Positions 54,383 through 62,553 of a stretch of 64,000 nucleotides of DNA are shown in pieces. The stretch comes from Bacteriovoracaceae bacterium. GTDB lineage: Bacteria; Bdellovibrionota; Bacteriovoracia; Bacteriovoracales; Bacteriovoracaceae. A model generated the notes under the pieces. That model did no database searches. It saw nothing but the letters and a program-made list of their open reading frames with translations, and had not been told where the DNA came from. The position numbers and the translations under genes are program-made. Positions within the stretch are counted from its first letter, which is position 1. Each line of letters starts with the position of its first letter. The stretch covers positions 1 to 64,000 of the forward strand of contig JABFRR010000007.1 in assembly GCA_013141065.1 (NCBI GenBank). Reading direction: 5' to 3'.

Positions 54383-56245
54383 ATGACGACCCCAAAAAAT
54401 ACACCAGATTGTAGTAGCGTAGACACCCTGCCAATCACGGCTTGGCTTCCAACGACTTTAAAAGAGGCGACAAAACGCGGCTGGCACGAGCTTGATGTCG
54501 TATTAATTACTGGGGATGCGTACGTAGACCATCCGGCCTTTGGTTCAGCAGTCATTGGCAGAATTTTGGAATCCTTGGGATTAAAAGTGGCCATTATTGC
54601 TCAACCCAATTGGCGAGATGACTTACGAGATTTTAAAAAGTTTGGTGCTCCTAAGTATTTTTTCGGCGTCACTTCGGGGGCCATGGACTCCATGGTAAAC
54701 AAATACACTGCTGGAAAAAGACTGCGTTCTAACGATGCGTACACTCCTGGTGGCTCGCCTGATTTTAGACCTGATTATGCAACGACAGTTTATACAAAAA
54801 TTCTTAAAGAACTCTACCCTGAAACACCTGTCATGATTGGTGGAATAGAGGCTTCATTAAGGCGAGTGACTCATTATGATTTTTGGTCAGATAAACTTAT
54901 GCCAAATATATTGACGACTTCTGGAGCGGACTTATTGGTTTATGGAATGGGAGAACAACCACTACGTGAATTAGTCAGATTACTTTTAGCAGGAGTTCCT
55001 TTTAGCGAAATTCAAACCATTCCTCAAACGGCATTTTTAATTCCGGAGAACAATCCGCTTCCAATGGGAAATATTTCTTGGAGCGTGCAAGAATTATCAA
55101 GTCATGAAGTATGTCTTAAAGATAAAAAAGCCTACTCAAAAAATTTCATGTACGTCGAAGTAGAATCTAATAAACAATTTGCGAGTAGGTTAACTCAAAA
55201 AGTTGAAGGAAAAACCCTGGTCATTAATCCTCCTTTTCCCACAATGACAGAAGATGAAATAGATGCCTCTTTTGATTTGCCATACACCAGATATCCCCAC
55301 CCAAAATATAAAGATAGAGGTCCTATTGCTGCATATGAAATGATTAAGTTTTCTCTCAATACTCACCGTGGTTGTTTTGGGGGCTGTTCATTTTGTACCA
55401 TTTCAGCTCATCAGGGAAAAATGATTGCAAGTCGCTCGAAAGAATCAGTCATGAAAGAAGTCGATCAAATTGCCAAGATGTCAGACTTCAAAGGTTATAT
55501 AAGTGACATTGGTGGACCTTCGGCCAATATGTATCAAATGAAAGGTATTGACCAAGAAGTGTGTGACCGTTGTGCTGCTCCTTCATGTGTTTTTCCTGTG
55601 ATTTGTAAAAACTTGGATGCTAGTCCTGCTAAAATGACCGAGCTTTACAAAGAAGTTGCCGCACATCCAAAAATTAAAAAAGCTTTTGTCAGTTCTGGTC
55701 TTCGCTATGACTTAATGTTTAATGAAAGATCTTTGGATAAAAAGAAAGATGAAGAATATGTTGATCAGCTCATTACTCATCATGTAAGTGGGCGTATGAA
55801 AGTGGCACCGGAACATACTGAGGACCATGTCTTAAAATCGATGCGAAAGCCTGCGTTTCATTACTTTGAAACATTTAAAAAGAAGTTTGAGGAAATTTCG
55901 CATAAAAAAGGTTTGAGACAAGAGTTGATTCCCTATTTTATTTCAAGTCACCCTGACTGCACGCCTGAAGATATGGCGAAACTGGCAATCAAGACGAAAA
56001 AATTAGGTTATCGATTGGAGCAGGTTCAAGATTTTACACCAACACCTATGACCGTAGCTACAGAAATTTATTACTCTGGTTATCATCCTTATACATTAAA
56101 AGAAGTGAAGACCGCGATTACGCTTGATGAAAAAACACGACAAAGAAATTTCTTTTTTTGGTATAAGCCAGAAAATAAAAACTATGTGAAAAATTATTTA
56201 GCTAAAAATAAATTATTTGATTTAACTAAAGAACTTTTTGGTTGA
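54383..56245 (+). CDS. ygiQ: YgiQ-family radical SAM protein
   Basis: This 620-residue protein has an N-terminal B12-binding-like domain (DVVLITGDAYVDHPAFGSAVIGR) and the radical SAM cluster C-x3-C-x2-C in HRGCFGGCSFCTIS (about residues 329-342), followed by KGYISDIGGPSANMYQ and a further Cys group (CDRCAAPSCVFPVIC) near residue 395. The C-terminal half contains VSGRMKVAPEHTEDHVLK, conserved in the UPF0313 family. The substrate is unknown. The 3' end overlaps the convergent PLA2-like gene by 52 bases. The start at 54383 has no strong Shine-Dalgarno. Confidence 0.93.
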   Translation: MTTPKNTPDCSSVDTLPITAWLPTTLKEATKRGWHELDVVLITGDAYVDHPAFGSAVIGRILESLGLKVAIIAQPNWRDDLRDFKKFGAPKYFFGVTSGAMDSMVNKYTAGKRLRSNDAYTPGGSPDFRPDYATTVYTKILKELYPETPVMIGGIEASLRRVTHYDFWSDKLMPNILTTSGADLLVYGMGEQPLRELVRLLLAGVPFSEIQTIPQTAFLIPENNPLPMGNISWSVQELSSHEVCLKDKKAYSKNFMYVEVESNKQFASRLTQKVEGKTLVINPPFPTMTEDEIDASFDLPYTRYPHPKYKDRGPIAAYEMIKFSLNTHRGCFGGCSFCTISAHQGKMIASRSKESVMKEVDQIAKMSDFKGYISDIGGPSANMYQMKGIDQEVCDRCAAPSCVFPVICKNLDASPAKMTELYKEVAAHPKIKKAFVSSGLRYDLMFNERSLDKKKDEEYVDQLITHHVSGRMKVAPEHTEDHVLKSMRKPAFHYFETFKKKFEEISHKKGLRQELIPYFISSHPDCTPEDMAKLAIKTKKLGYRLEQVQDFTPTPMTVATEIYYSGYHPYTLKEVKTAITLDEKTRQRNFFFWYKPENKNYVKNYLAKNKLFDLTKELFG

Positions 56246-56706
56246 GGAAAATTGACTTTTATAAAGTCATCCATATTAATATTTTCTTGCTCTAGTCTTA
56301 ATAGTCTCAATTCACTTTGAATAATTTTGATCTCTTCACTTGTGAGTGGAGATTTCTCTCTTTTTGTGAACCAACCCCAATTCCATGCAAATTTATTTTT
56401 TATTGGAGAGTAATGTCCGGCCCGAACTCCGGTGTAAATCGTTCGGGCCCATTGTTCTCCGGCGACATTTTGCACACAGGCCTTAAGTCTAAAATCGGTT
56501 TGGTCCATGTCTTCTTTACTTCCCCCAAACCAGTAACGTAAATCATGCTCCACACAACAAGACCTCCAGAGCCCTGGCTGACGTGGAGTCCCATCAATAA
56601 AGAGTGTGCACCCATCTGTTTCAAAGGGTTTAAGCTTCAAAGAAGCGGCTTCAGAACTGTTTCCAATGAAAAATGTGAGGTTTATTATAAGGAGCAATCT
56701 AATCAT
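56194..56706 (-). CDS. Secreted phospholipase A2-like protein
   Basis: This 170-residue protein has a signal peptide (MIRLLLIINLTFFIGNSSEA). The mature part contains DGCTLFIDG, then WRSCCVEHDLRYWFGG, which matches the CCxxHDxCY-type active-site helix of PLA2 with the catalytic His-Asp, though the second Cys is replaced. Later QTDFRLKACV gives another Cys and Asp. A long helix (SPLTSEEIKIIQSELRLLRL) follows. The calcium loop is not obvious. Assignment is moderate. It would act outside the cytosol on phospholipids. Confidence 0.65.
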   Translation of the reverse strand: MIRLLLIINLTFFIGNSSEAASLKLKPFETDGCTLFIDGTPRQPGLWRSCCVEHDLRYWFGGSKEDMDQTDFRLKACVQNVAGEQWARTIYTGVRAGHYSPIKNKFAWNWGWFTKREKSPLTSEEIKIIQSELRLLRLEQENINMDDFIKVNFPQPKSSLVKSNNLFLAK

Positions 56707-56775
56707 TCATTGATGTTATCTTAATGGACTAAGCTTGGAAAGGCTTCTAAGCTGCTATAATATTGGAGAAAATTA

Positions 56776-56958
56776 ATGGAAAATCAAAATAAATTATCAC
56801 AAAATCAAATTCAGTCTCTGGATGAAATTGAAGAGAGATTAAAAGAAATCAAAGATCGGACCACGACTTTTGTAAAAAAAAATCCGCTGACTTCAATTGC
56901 TATTGCTGTAGTTGTTGGTTATTTCGTCGGTAAAATCTTTTCTGGAAGAAGACAATGA
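56776..56958 (+). CDS. ElaB/YqjD-like (DUF883) membrane-anchored protein
   Basis: This 60-residue protein has a helical N-terminus (IQSLDEIEERLKEIKDRTTTF) and a C-terminal transmembrane helix with glycines (NPLTSIAIAVVVGYFVGKIF) ending in Arg-rich GRRQ, the layout of DUF883/YqjD proteins. YqjD in E. coli associates with ribosomes at the inner membrane. It overlaps the next gene by four bases (ATGA). Confidence 0.72.
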   Translation: MENQNKLSQNQIQSLDEIEERLKEIKDRTTTFVKKNPLTSIAIAVVVGYFVGKIFSGRRQ

Positions 56959-57431
56959 GTGAATTATTTAAATTAGCTGAGTTTTTTCTTAAGTATTTTA
57001 TGGGCCAAGGAAATCTTATTGGTGAAAAATCTTTAGAAATTTCAGCCGAAATCTTAAATCAATTAAGAAGAATTCTCATTTTAACAGTGCTTACTCTTGG
57101 TAGCTTGGCGCTTTTTTGCCTTGGTATGAGTTACTTGATCGAAAGACTGCTTAATAATTTAGATAACGGTACCGTGATTTTTACACCTTCGATCTGGTTT
57201 ATTTTTGCTTTTTTAGCAGTATGTGTTGGCATAATGATTTATGCGACCAATAAAAATAAATGGCTCGATATTTTTAAAATGGAAAAAAAGGCAAAGCCTC
57301 AAAGTGCAAGCGGTTTTCAAGGCTCGCAGTTGGAATCAGTGGTCAGTTTATTAATTCTTGATTTTATCAAGGAAAGAGAATTATCAAGAGAAAATAAAAA
57401 GAATAAATTATCGGAGGATATTGATGAATAA
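56955..57431 (+). CDS. Two-TM membrane protein (YqjE/holin-superfamily-like)
   Basis: This 158-residue protein has two transmembrane helices (about residues 37-61, ILILTVLTLGSLALFCLGM; and about 75-95, PSIWFIFAFLAVCVGIMIYA). The N-terminus is amphipathic and the C-terminus charged. Position after a DUF883 gene fits the YqjD-YqjE pair. It overlaps the next gene's start by eight bases, so the three products are coupled. Confidence 0.65.
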   Translation: MSELFKLAEFFLKYFMGQGNLIGEKSLEISAEILNQLRRILILTVLTLGSLALFCLGMSYLIERLLNNLDNGTVIFTPSIWFIFAFLAVCVGIMIYATNKNKWLDIFKMEKKAKPQSASGFQGSQLESVVSLLILDFIKERELSRENKKNKLSEDIDE

Positions 57432-58503
57432 ATTTAATGATTTAATATTTAAAAATTTTTTCAAGCTTTTAACTGCCTCAATTATTGTCATTTCATTTAT
57501 TTATATTTTAAGTCCTTTCTTAATTCCATTTATTTTTGGAGGCATGCTAGCACTAGCACTCAGTCCTTTTATAAGCTACTTCATGCTGCAAAAGAAATTT
57601 TCGAGAAAAAAATCTATTGCCATACTCTCATTTGGAATTTTACTCCTGGGCCTTGTCCCTTCGACACTTTTTATTTTTAGAGGAGCAAAGATTCTCACTC
57701 AGTTTTTCTCTCAACAATCTTTCAGTGTTTTAACGTTGAATGCACAAACTAAGATGTATGCAATAATAGATCGATTCGCTGAGATTAATAATCTTGATCC
57801 AGAAATGATTCGCACTAAGTTTGATGCAGTATTAGGCACTGTCGCTGCTTTTACTCTTAAGACTTTTAGTGACCTTATGTCTCAAATTCCAGATTTATTA
57901 CTTGCTAGTATTGTGACCATGCTTTCTTTTTATTTCTTTTTATTAAAAGAAGAATATATTCGCAATTTATTTGATCGTTATTTTTATTTTGCCCAAGATA
58001 ATGCCAATCACTTTATCCACGTTTTAAAATCAAGTTGCCGAGAAGTTTTTTTCTCAAATGTTCTCACTGGAATTTTGCAGTCCCTAATTGTTTCAATCGG
58101 TGCACTTGCCTGTGGCATTGGGGATTTTTATATTACGTTTGTTGTGACTTTTGTACTGTCATTTATTCCGGTGGTAGGTGCCGCCCCCATGGCCTTTATA
58201 ATTGCGCTTTTGGCTTTTAGTGATGGCCGAGTTGGAGCTGGGATCACGATGGGGATAATTGGAGTCTTTACTGGATTAGCGGATAATGTCATTAGACCTT
58301 ATCTCGCGAGTCTTGGTGAAGTTGAAGTGCCGGCCTTTATAGGTTTTTTGGCAGTTATCGGTGGAATCGTAACTTTTGGCCTTCCTGGGCTTTTTGTTGG
58401 ACCTTTACTAGCTTCTATGATGTTTGGAATTATCCCCATTATATTTGAAGAATATTTTCCAAAAGAACACGAAGAAGATGGAAATAAAGCTAAGGTTCTT
58501 TGA
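57424..58503 (+). CDS. AI-2E-family (UPF0118) permease
   Basis: This protein of about 359 residues has eight predicted transmembrane helices. Family signatures are PFLIPFIFGGMLALALSPFISY near the start, a long periplasmic loop, and FVLSFIPVVGAAPMAFI followed by ADNVIRPYLASLGEVEVPAFIGFLAVIGG near the end. Members transport varied small molecules or ions; AI-2 transport should not be assumed. ATG 57424 is inside the previous gene's end; a longer frame to 57358 would overlap more. Convergent with the Dph6-like gene by 14 bases. Confidence 0.88.
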   Translation: MNKFNDLIFKNFFKLLTASIIVISFIYILSPFLIPFIFGGMLALALSPFISYFMLQKKFSRKKSIAILSFGILLLGLVPSTLFIFRGAKILTQFFSQQSFSVLTLNAQTKMYAIIDRFAEINNLDPEMIRTKFDAVLGTVAAFTLKTFSDLMSQIPDLLLASIVTMLSFYFFLLKEEYIRNLFDRYFYFAQDNANHFIHVLKSSCREVFFSNVLTGILQSLIVSIGALACGIGDFYITFVVTFVLSFIPVVGAAPMAFIIALLAFSDGRVGAGITMGIIGVFTGLADNVIRPYLASLGEVEVPAFIGFLAVIGGIVTFGLPGLFVGPLLASMMFGIIPIIFEEYFPKEHEEDGNKAKVL

Positions 58504-59137
58504 CTAGACTGATAATGTAACCTTTTTCTTCGACGGCAATCGCTTTAGAAAAAGGAACACGCTTGATAAACTTAGGCCCAAAAGTCACGAAAGAATGAAA
58601 TTCGTTATTTTTAGCGGCTTGATCGACATCAATTGGTAGGCGATTAAGATAATCTTCATTTAATTCACAAGCTAAAAAATTATAACCAAGTTTTTCATGT
58701 AAGACCGACGTTACTAAGGCCTTATGTCCAGTTTTAAAAAATTCTGAATTAAAGTGTTCTGACGACATACCATTTAAAGGCATTAAAACTTTCATGCCTA
58801 AGTTGTCTCTATAGCCTGCAACTGAGTCTAGATCACCAAATGCGATAGAGGTGATTCCTTTTTTTGCATACATTTTTAAAATGGCTCCCACTTGCTTAAC
58901 ATAGTCTTCTTCTGAGAAGTCTCCAGGTAAAAAAACACGTTGCAGTGGAAGCTTTAAAAGCTTTGCTTGCTCGATGATGAGACTATCTGGAATGCCGTGA
59001 AGGGGAATGCGGTTAGACTCTCTATCGAAAACTGATAAGAGACCCACAACTTCGAATTTAGGGTTATTCACCAGAAAATTAAGGGCCAAAGCCGCTTTTT
59101 TTCCACCACTCCAAAAGACTAAAACTTTTTCTTTCAT
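58490..59137 (-). CDS. Dph6/MJ0570-related ATP pyrophosphatase
   Basis: This 215-residue PP-loop ATPase has SGGKKAALAL near residue 10 (the usual SGGKDS with Lys/Ala in place of Asp/Ser), LHGIPDSLIIEQA, AFGDLDSVAGYRDN and the C-terminal KNNEFHSFVTFGP, the Dph6-type signature. In eukaryotes Dph6 amidates diphthine on EF2; bacterial members have other or unknown adenylation targets. The replaced SGGKDS residues may affect activity. Confidence 0.82.
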   Translation of the reverse strand: MKEKVLVFWSGGKKAALALNFLVNNPKFEVVGLLSVFDRESNRIPLHGIPDSLIIEQAKLLKLPLQRVFLPGDFSEEDYVKQVGAILKMYAKKGITSIAFGDLDSVAGYRDNLGMKVLMPLNGMSSEHFNSEFFKTGHKALVTSVLHEKLGYNFLACELNEDYLNRLPIDVDQAAKNNEFHSFVTFGPKFIKRVPFSKAIAVEEKGYIISLVKEP

Positions 59138-59168
59138 AGATTAGCGCCTGATTTTTTAGTCTTATGTT

Positions 59169-59609
59169 CTAGTAAGTTTGGCAAAGAAAATCTCTCTCTG
59201 GAGATTGGTTGTGCCATACTCTAAAGAGAATCGGATAAGCGACGTCTTCCATACCAACATCAATTTTAATGTAATAGCGAACAGTCGATTCATCTCCACC
59301 ATCAGTCACTGAAATGCGATAGCCGAGTGAAGATTTGTATTGGTCTTTTGTTTGATATTGTTCATTTGTAATGAACAAAGTGTAGTTGTCTTCAAATTTA
59401 AAGTTCAAGTATTCGATATAGTTTTCTACTGCTTTTAACTCAGCAGAACGAAGTTTTTTCAAGTCTTTTTTCGATTTTACTTCGATTTCACGTATGTGTT
59501 TTAATGATACTTTTGACTTGTCTTGTAGGTAACGAAAGTCTTCATAGCAGCCAGCGAAAGCAGTATTTGCACTTAACAAAATCATAGCTGATAAAATAAA
59601 AGTCTTCAT
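59169..59609 (-). CDS. Secreted small hypothetical protein
   Basis: This 146-residue protein has a signal peptide (MKTFILSAMILLSANTAFA). The mature part has two Cys (GCYEDFRYL near the start and FLCQTY at the end) that could pair, and a helix rich in Lys/Glu, then strands. A Shine-Dalgarno (GGAG on the minus strand, AGGGAGAG) precedes the start. No family recognised. Confidence 0.7.
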   Translation of the reverse strand: MKTFILSAMILLSANTAFAGCYEDFRYLQDKSKVSLKHIREIEVKSKKDLKKLRSAELKAVENYIEYLNFKFEDNYTLFITNEQYQTKDQYKSSLGYRISVTDGGDESTVRYYIKIDVGMEDVAYPILFRVWHNQSPERDFLCQTY

Positions 59610-59941
59610 GTATCTCTCCCTTTAAAGTCTAATGATGGCTTTGTATCGATTTTTTATCTTTTTGGCCTGATGTTTGAATTTTTTACAAGGTCATCCCTTA
59701 TTAAAAACTGACTTAAATGCTTGGTTTATTGTTCTTAATAAAAAACCGAGAAGTGGATAACGATGTGTCTCAGAAATTAGTGCAGTTTGAAGGAAGGTTG
59801 AAAAACTTTTCTGCTACAAGATTCACTTTCTAATTCAATTTAATTATCAAGTCAAAAAATATTTCATGCTAAATTCAAATCAACACGAGACGAGTTTATT
59901 AAAACTTCAGTCTTATAATATTTTTTATTTTGGAGATGTAT

Positions 59942-60265
59942 ATGACTTGGTCAAAGGCAGCTGATAGCGAAAAAGTTTTATTTCGAGCGATCTCTTTATT
60001 ATTTTATCGTAACGAAAACCTTTTGCATCTTATGCTTAATCCTGATTATCCTAAACTCATGGCGCCACCAGAAGTCATTAAAAGGCGGGCGCAAGGCTTT
60101 TCATCATCAGAACAACTCCTAGTAAGGATTGCCCTTGATGCTTGGAATGGATCGGGAGGCATCCACTTTAATGAGTTGTATGAAAAGCTAGATCCACACA
60201 ATTTTCAAAAAATGCTTTTAGTTCTTAATTATTTATATTCTCCACAACAGGCCGTACATTTCTGA
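59942..60265 (+). CDS. IS passenger protein, unknown function (copy 2)
   Basis: This 107-residue ORF is the twin of 21405-21728. The two visible residue differences are Leu for Phe at position 37 and Val for Ile near the C-terminus. Start ATG 59942 has GGAG upstream as in copy 1. The frame is open in both copies although the neighbouring OrfB is broken, which suggests selection or recent duplication. Confidence 0.65.
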   Translation: MTWSKAADSEKVLFRAISLLFYRNENLLHLMLNPDYPKLMAPPEVIKRRAQGFSSSEQLLVRIALDAWNGSGGIHFNELYEKLDPHNFQKMLLVLNYLYSPQQAVHF

Positions 60266-60281
60266 CTTTGTCGTAAGTGCA

Positions 60282-61300
60282 TTTAGTTAATTTTTTCACC
60301 TCTACTATAGGGAGAAAACTCTTTGGCCGTTTTGGTATATCGATGAGAATGAGTTTCATAAAATTTTTTAATCGTTTGATTTCTTGAATCTAAAATTTTC
60401 TTCTCCTCGCCATAATGCCTTTCTGCCGGTGTTATGAATTGGATACCTGAATGTTTATAAGAGTAATTATATTCATGGAAATATCCTACAAAATAATTTC
60501 GGCCACTTTGTAAATCAACGAAGCTTCCTGGGAATGTTCTAAAGGTTTTTATTGTTCCAAATAAACTTTCTGAAAAAGGGTTGTCATCCGATACCCGGCT
60601 TTATAGAATAAGAATCGACCATCTGGGCATCTCGGACAAATTTGATCATCTCATGCGAAGTCATTATTGCTCCGTTGTCTTTTGTGATTGGTCAGTCCCT
60701 TGCCTGTTATAAATTGATCTTCCAACGCCTTCTTCCACATGATAATTGCATGCTCTGATTTTTCGTGATCCTCAAGTACCCACCCCACTACAAGACGGCT
60801 CCAAATATCGACGATCACATATAAGTAAAATCGTACTGATCTACATTCAGATTTTATTTGAGATACATCCCAAGACCAAACTTGATTATGCTCTGTTGCT
60901 ACAAGCTGAGGCTTCTCACGATTCAATGGACGCTTAATACCTGTCTTACTTCTTTTTGTTAAAAGGTCCGCATCTTTCGCTATTCTATAAAGGTTGCCGG
61001 CGAGGCAATAATTCTTTTTCTTCATCAATCAATTTATAATAGATCTCACGCGGAGAATAATCGGCCCACTCTTTCTTAAGCAGAACATTAACGATCTCTT
61101 CCTTTTCTTTAAAAGATAAATTTATTCTCAGGGGAGGTTTTTCTTCCCTTTTTCTTTATCTCAATTTTATTGCTGGTCTTTTCCAAAGAAAATATGACCG
61201 AGTAGGCACTCCCACGGAATCACAAAATTTTTCTATCGTGATTCCAGCATCAACGGCCTCTTGAGCAGTTTTTAATAACTCTTTTTTTCTTCAATATTAA
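60282..61300 (-). pseudogene. IS3-family OrfB, frameshifted (copy 2)
   Basis: It has the same integrase core as copy 1 (WSWDVSQIK; second Asp region; the NPFSESLFG Glu region), but with single-base differences near 60597, 60680, 60990 and 61015 that shift the frame inside the catalytic domain. It cannot make an intact OrfB. Confidence 0.8.
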
Positions 61301-61854
61301 GATTTAGTCTTTCTTTTTAGCATATCGAAAGTTTTTTTTTGCAACACGAGAAGGGTCGATAACTTAGCAGTTGTTTTCTCTTGCTCCTGAAGTTCTTGTT
61401 GAAGTCTTTCAATTTCGATTTGATCCTCAGACTTTTTATCTGATCTTTGCTTTCTCTTCCCCAAAACTTCAAGTGAGGCATTCTTTACTTGATCTCGCCA
61501 GCGTTTAATATCTGAATCATATAGTCCATATTTTCTAAGTAATTTGGCCTTGCCTTGATCGTCGGCCTTTAAATAATTTTCAAGTAAAGAAAATTTTTCT
61601 TCTGCAGTATAACGATTAAAGGATTTAGAAGATGACTTTGATTCAACTGAGTCATCATTTTCTTCAACGTTATTGGGTTTGCGCTTTAAATTTGCCCTAT
61701 AATTATAAATTTGCGAAGGCGATATTTCAATTATACGACAGAGGTTAACTGTACTAATATCAGGATGAGTGTCTAAAAAATCGACAATTTCGTTGGTAGG
61801 TGTTGGCCGTTCTTGAAATCTGGCCAATAATTTCGGGTCTAAAAGATTCTTCAT
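61297..61854 (-). CDS. IS3-family OrfA-type DNA-binding protein (copy 2, intact)
   Basis: This 185-residue protein is identical in layout to the copy 1 protein (two HTH regions and a Glu/Gln coiled coil) but ends LQKKTFDMLKRKTKS, probably the ancestral C-terminus. It differs also by Gly for Trp in VLGKRKQRSDK. The A-rich stretch at its 3' end (about 61330-61340) is where an OrfA-OrfB -1 frameshift would be expected. Confidence 0.82.
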   Translation of the reverse strand: MKNLLDPKLLARFQERPTPTNEIVDFLDTHPDISTVNLCRIIEISPSQIYNYRANLKRKPNNVEENDDSVESKSSSKSFNRYTAEEKFSLLENYLKADDQGKAKLLRKYGLYDSDIKRWRDQVKNASLEVLGKRKQRSDKKSEDQIEIERLQQELQEQEKTTAKLSTLLVLQKKTFDMLKRKTKS

Positions 61855-61978
61855 AGAAAAACTCCTTATACCCCAAATGTTTTTGCGAATTTCGTACCAA
61901 TATCATGTATTTTTTACCATACAAGGAAAAGTTTTTATCTCATGCTTCCGGACTGCAATGTCCCCTGAGACATGGGGC

Positions 61979-62544
61979 TGAATGGATTGGCAAAAAGGGA
62001 AAAGCAGAAAGGCTCGAACGTAATTTCACATTTATTACAGATATAGCAGTTACAAAAAATAATATTGTTCAACTTGCAGAAGGAGGTCGCACGCGCTGGA
62101 AAATAGAAAATGAAACGTTTAATACTTTGAAGAATAGAGGTTATAATTTAGAACATAATTATGGGCATGGTGAAAAAAACTTAACACATAATTTTATTAT
62201 GAGTATGTTTCTGGCATTTTTTGTTGACCAGATCCAAGAGATTAGTTGTTATACTTTTAAAAAATTAGTTGAAAAATTTAAGCAAAAATCAAGCTTATGG
62301 AGCAGTTTAACCAGTGCTATTGAATGGGTGCCATTATCTAGCTGGGATCAATTTTATTACCTTCTTTACTATCGTGAAATGCCACCAGAGACAGGTTAAT
62401 TTTAACGCCCGTTCTGATTTGTTTTTTATTCTTCAAAGCCATTTACCATCAAAAATAATTTTTTTCGAAAAATCGTGAATTTATTACCCTATAACACTAT
62501 GAGTTTTAAATCGGGTTGACAGGCTAAGAGGCCGGGAACTGCTG
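61979..62544 (+). mobile_element. DDE-transposase element, copy B (C-terminal fragment)
   Basis: The sequence begins inside the transposase at EWIGKKGKAERLERNF, matching 63624 onward, and continues to the stop at 62397-62399 and the right terminal repeat CCGGGAACTGCTG. The left two thirds are missing and are replaced by the IS3-type copy 2. An ORF starting in that IS end (ATG 61905) reads in frame into this fragment. Confidence 0.85.
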
Positions 62545-62553
62545 CTTAGTTTG
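62545..62553. repeat. 9 bp spacer (CTTAGTTTG) between tandem element copies
   Basis: These nine bases separate the right end of copy B from the left end of copy C. Nine is exactly the target-duplication length seen for copy A, so both insertions appear to share one target repeat. Confidence 0.6.

Larger units (their letters stand above)
59766..61978 (-). mobile_element. IS3-family element with passenger gene, copy 2 (right end cut)
   Basis: This is nearly identical to 21229-23436. The left end TGTCTCA is preceded by ATG, and even AACGATG, as in copy 1. At the right the shared sequence ends TGGGGC, missing only the last A, and abuts CTGAATGG of a transposase fragment, so no target duplication can be seen and a deletion or rearrangement occurred there. 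Compared with copy 1 there are a few substitutions and several homopolymer indels. Confidence 0.85.

Noticed and set aside
61905-62399. A 164-residue gene reading from the IS3 end into a transposase fragment
   Set aside because: It is a chance chimera of the IS right end and the C-terminus of copy B, not a gene in its own right.
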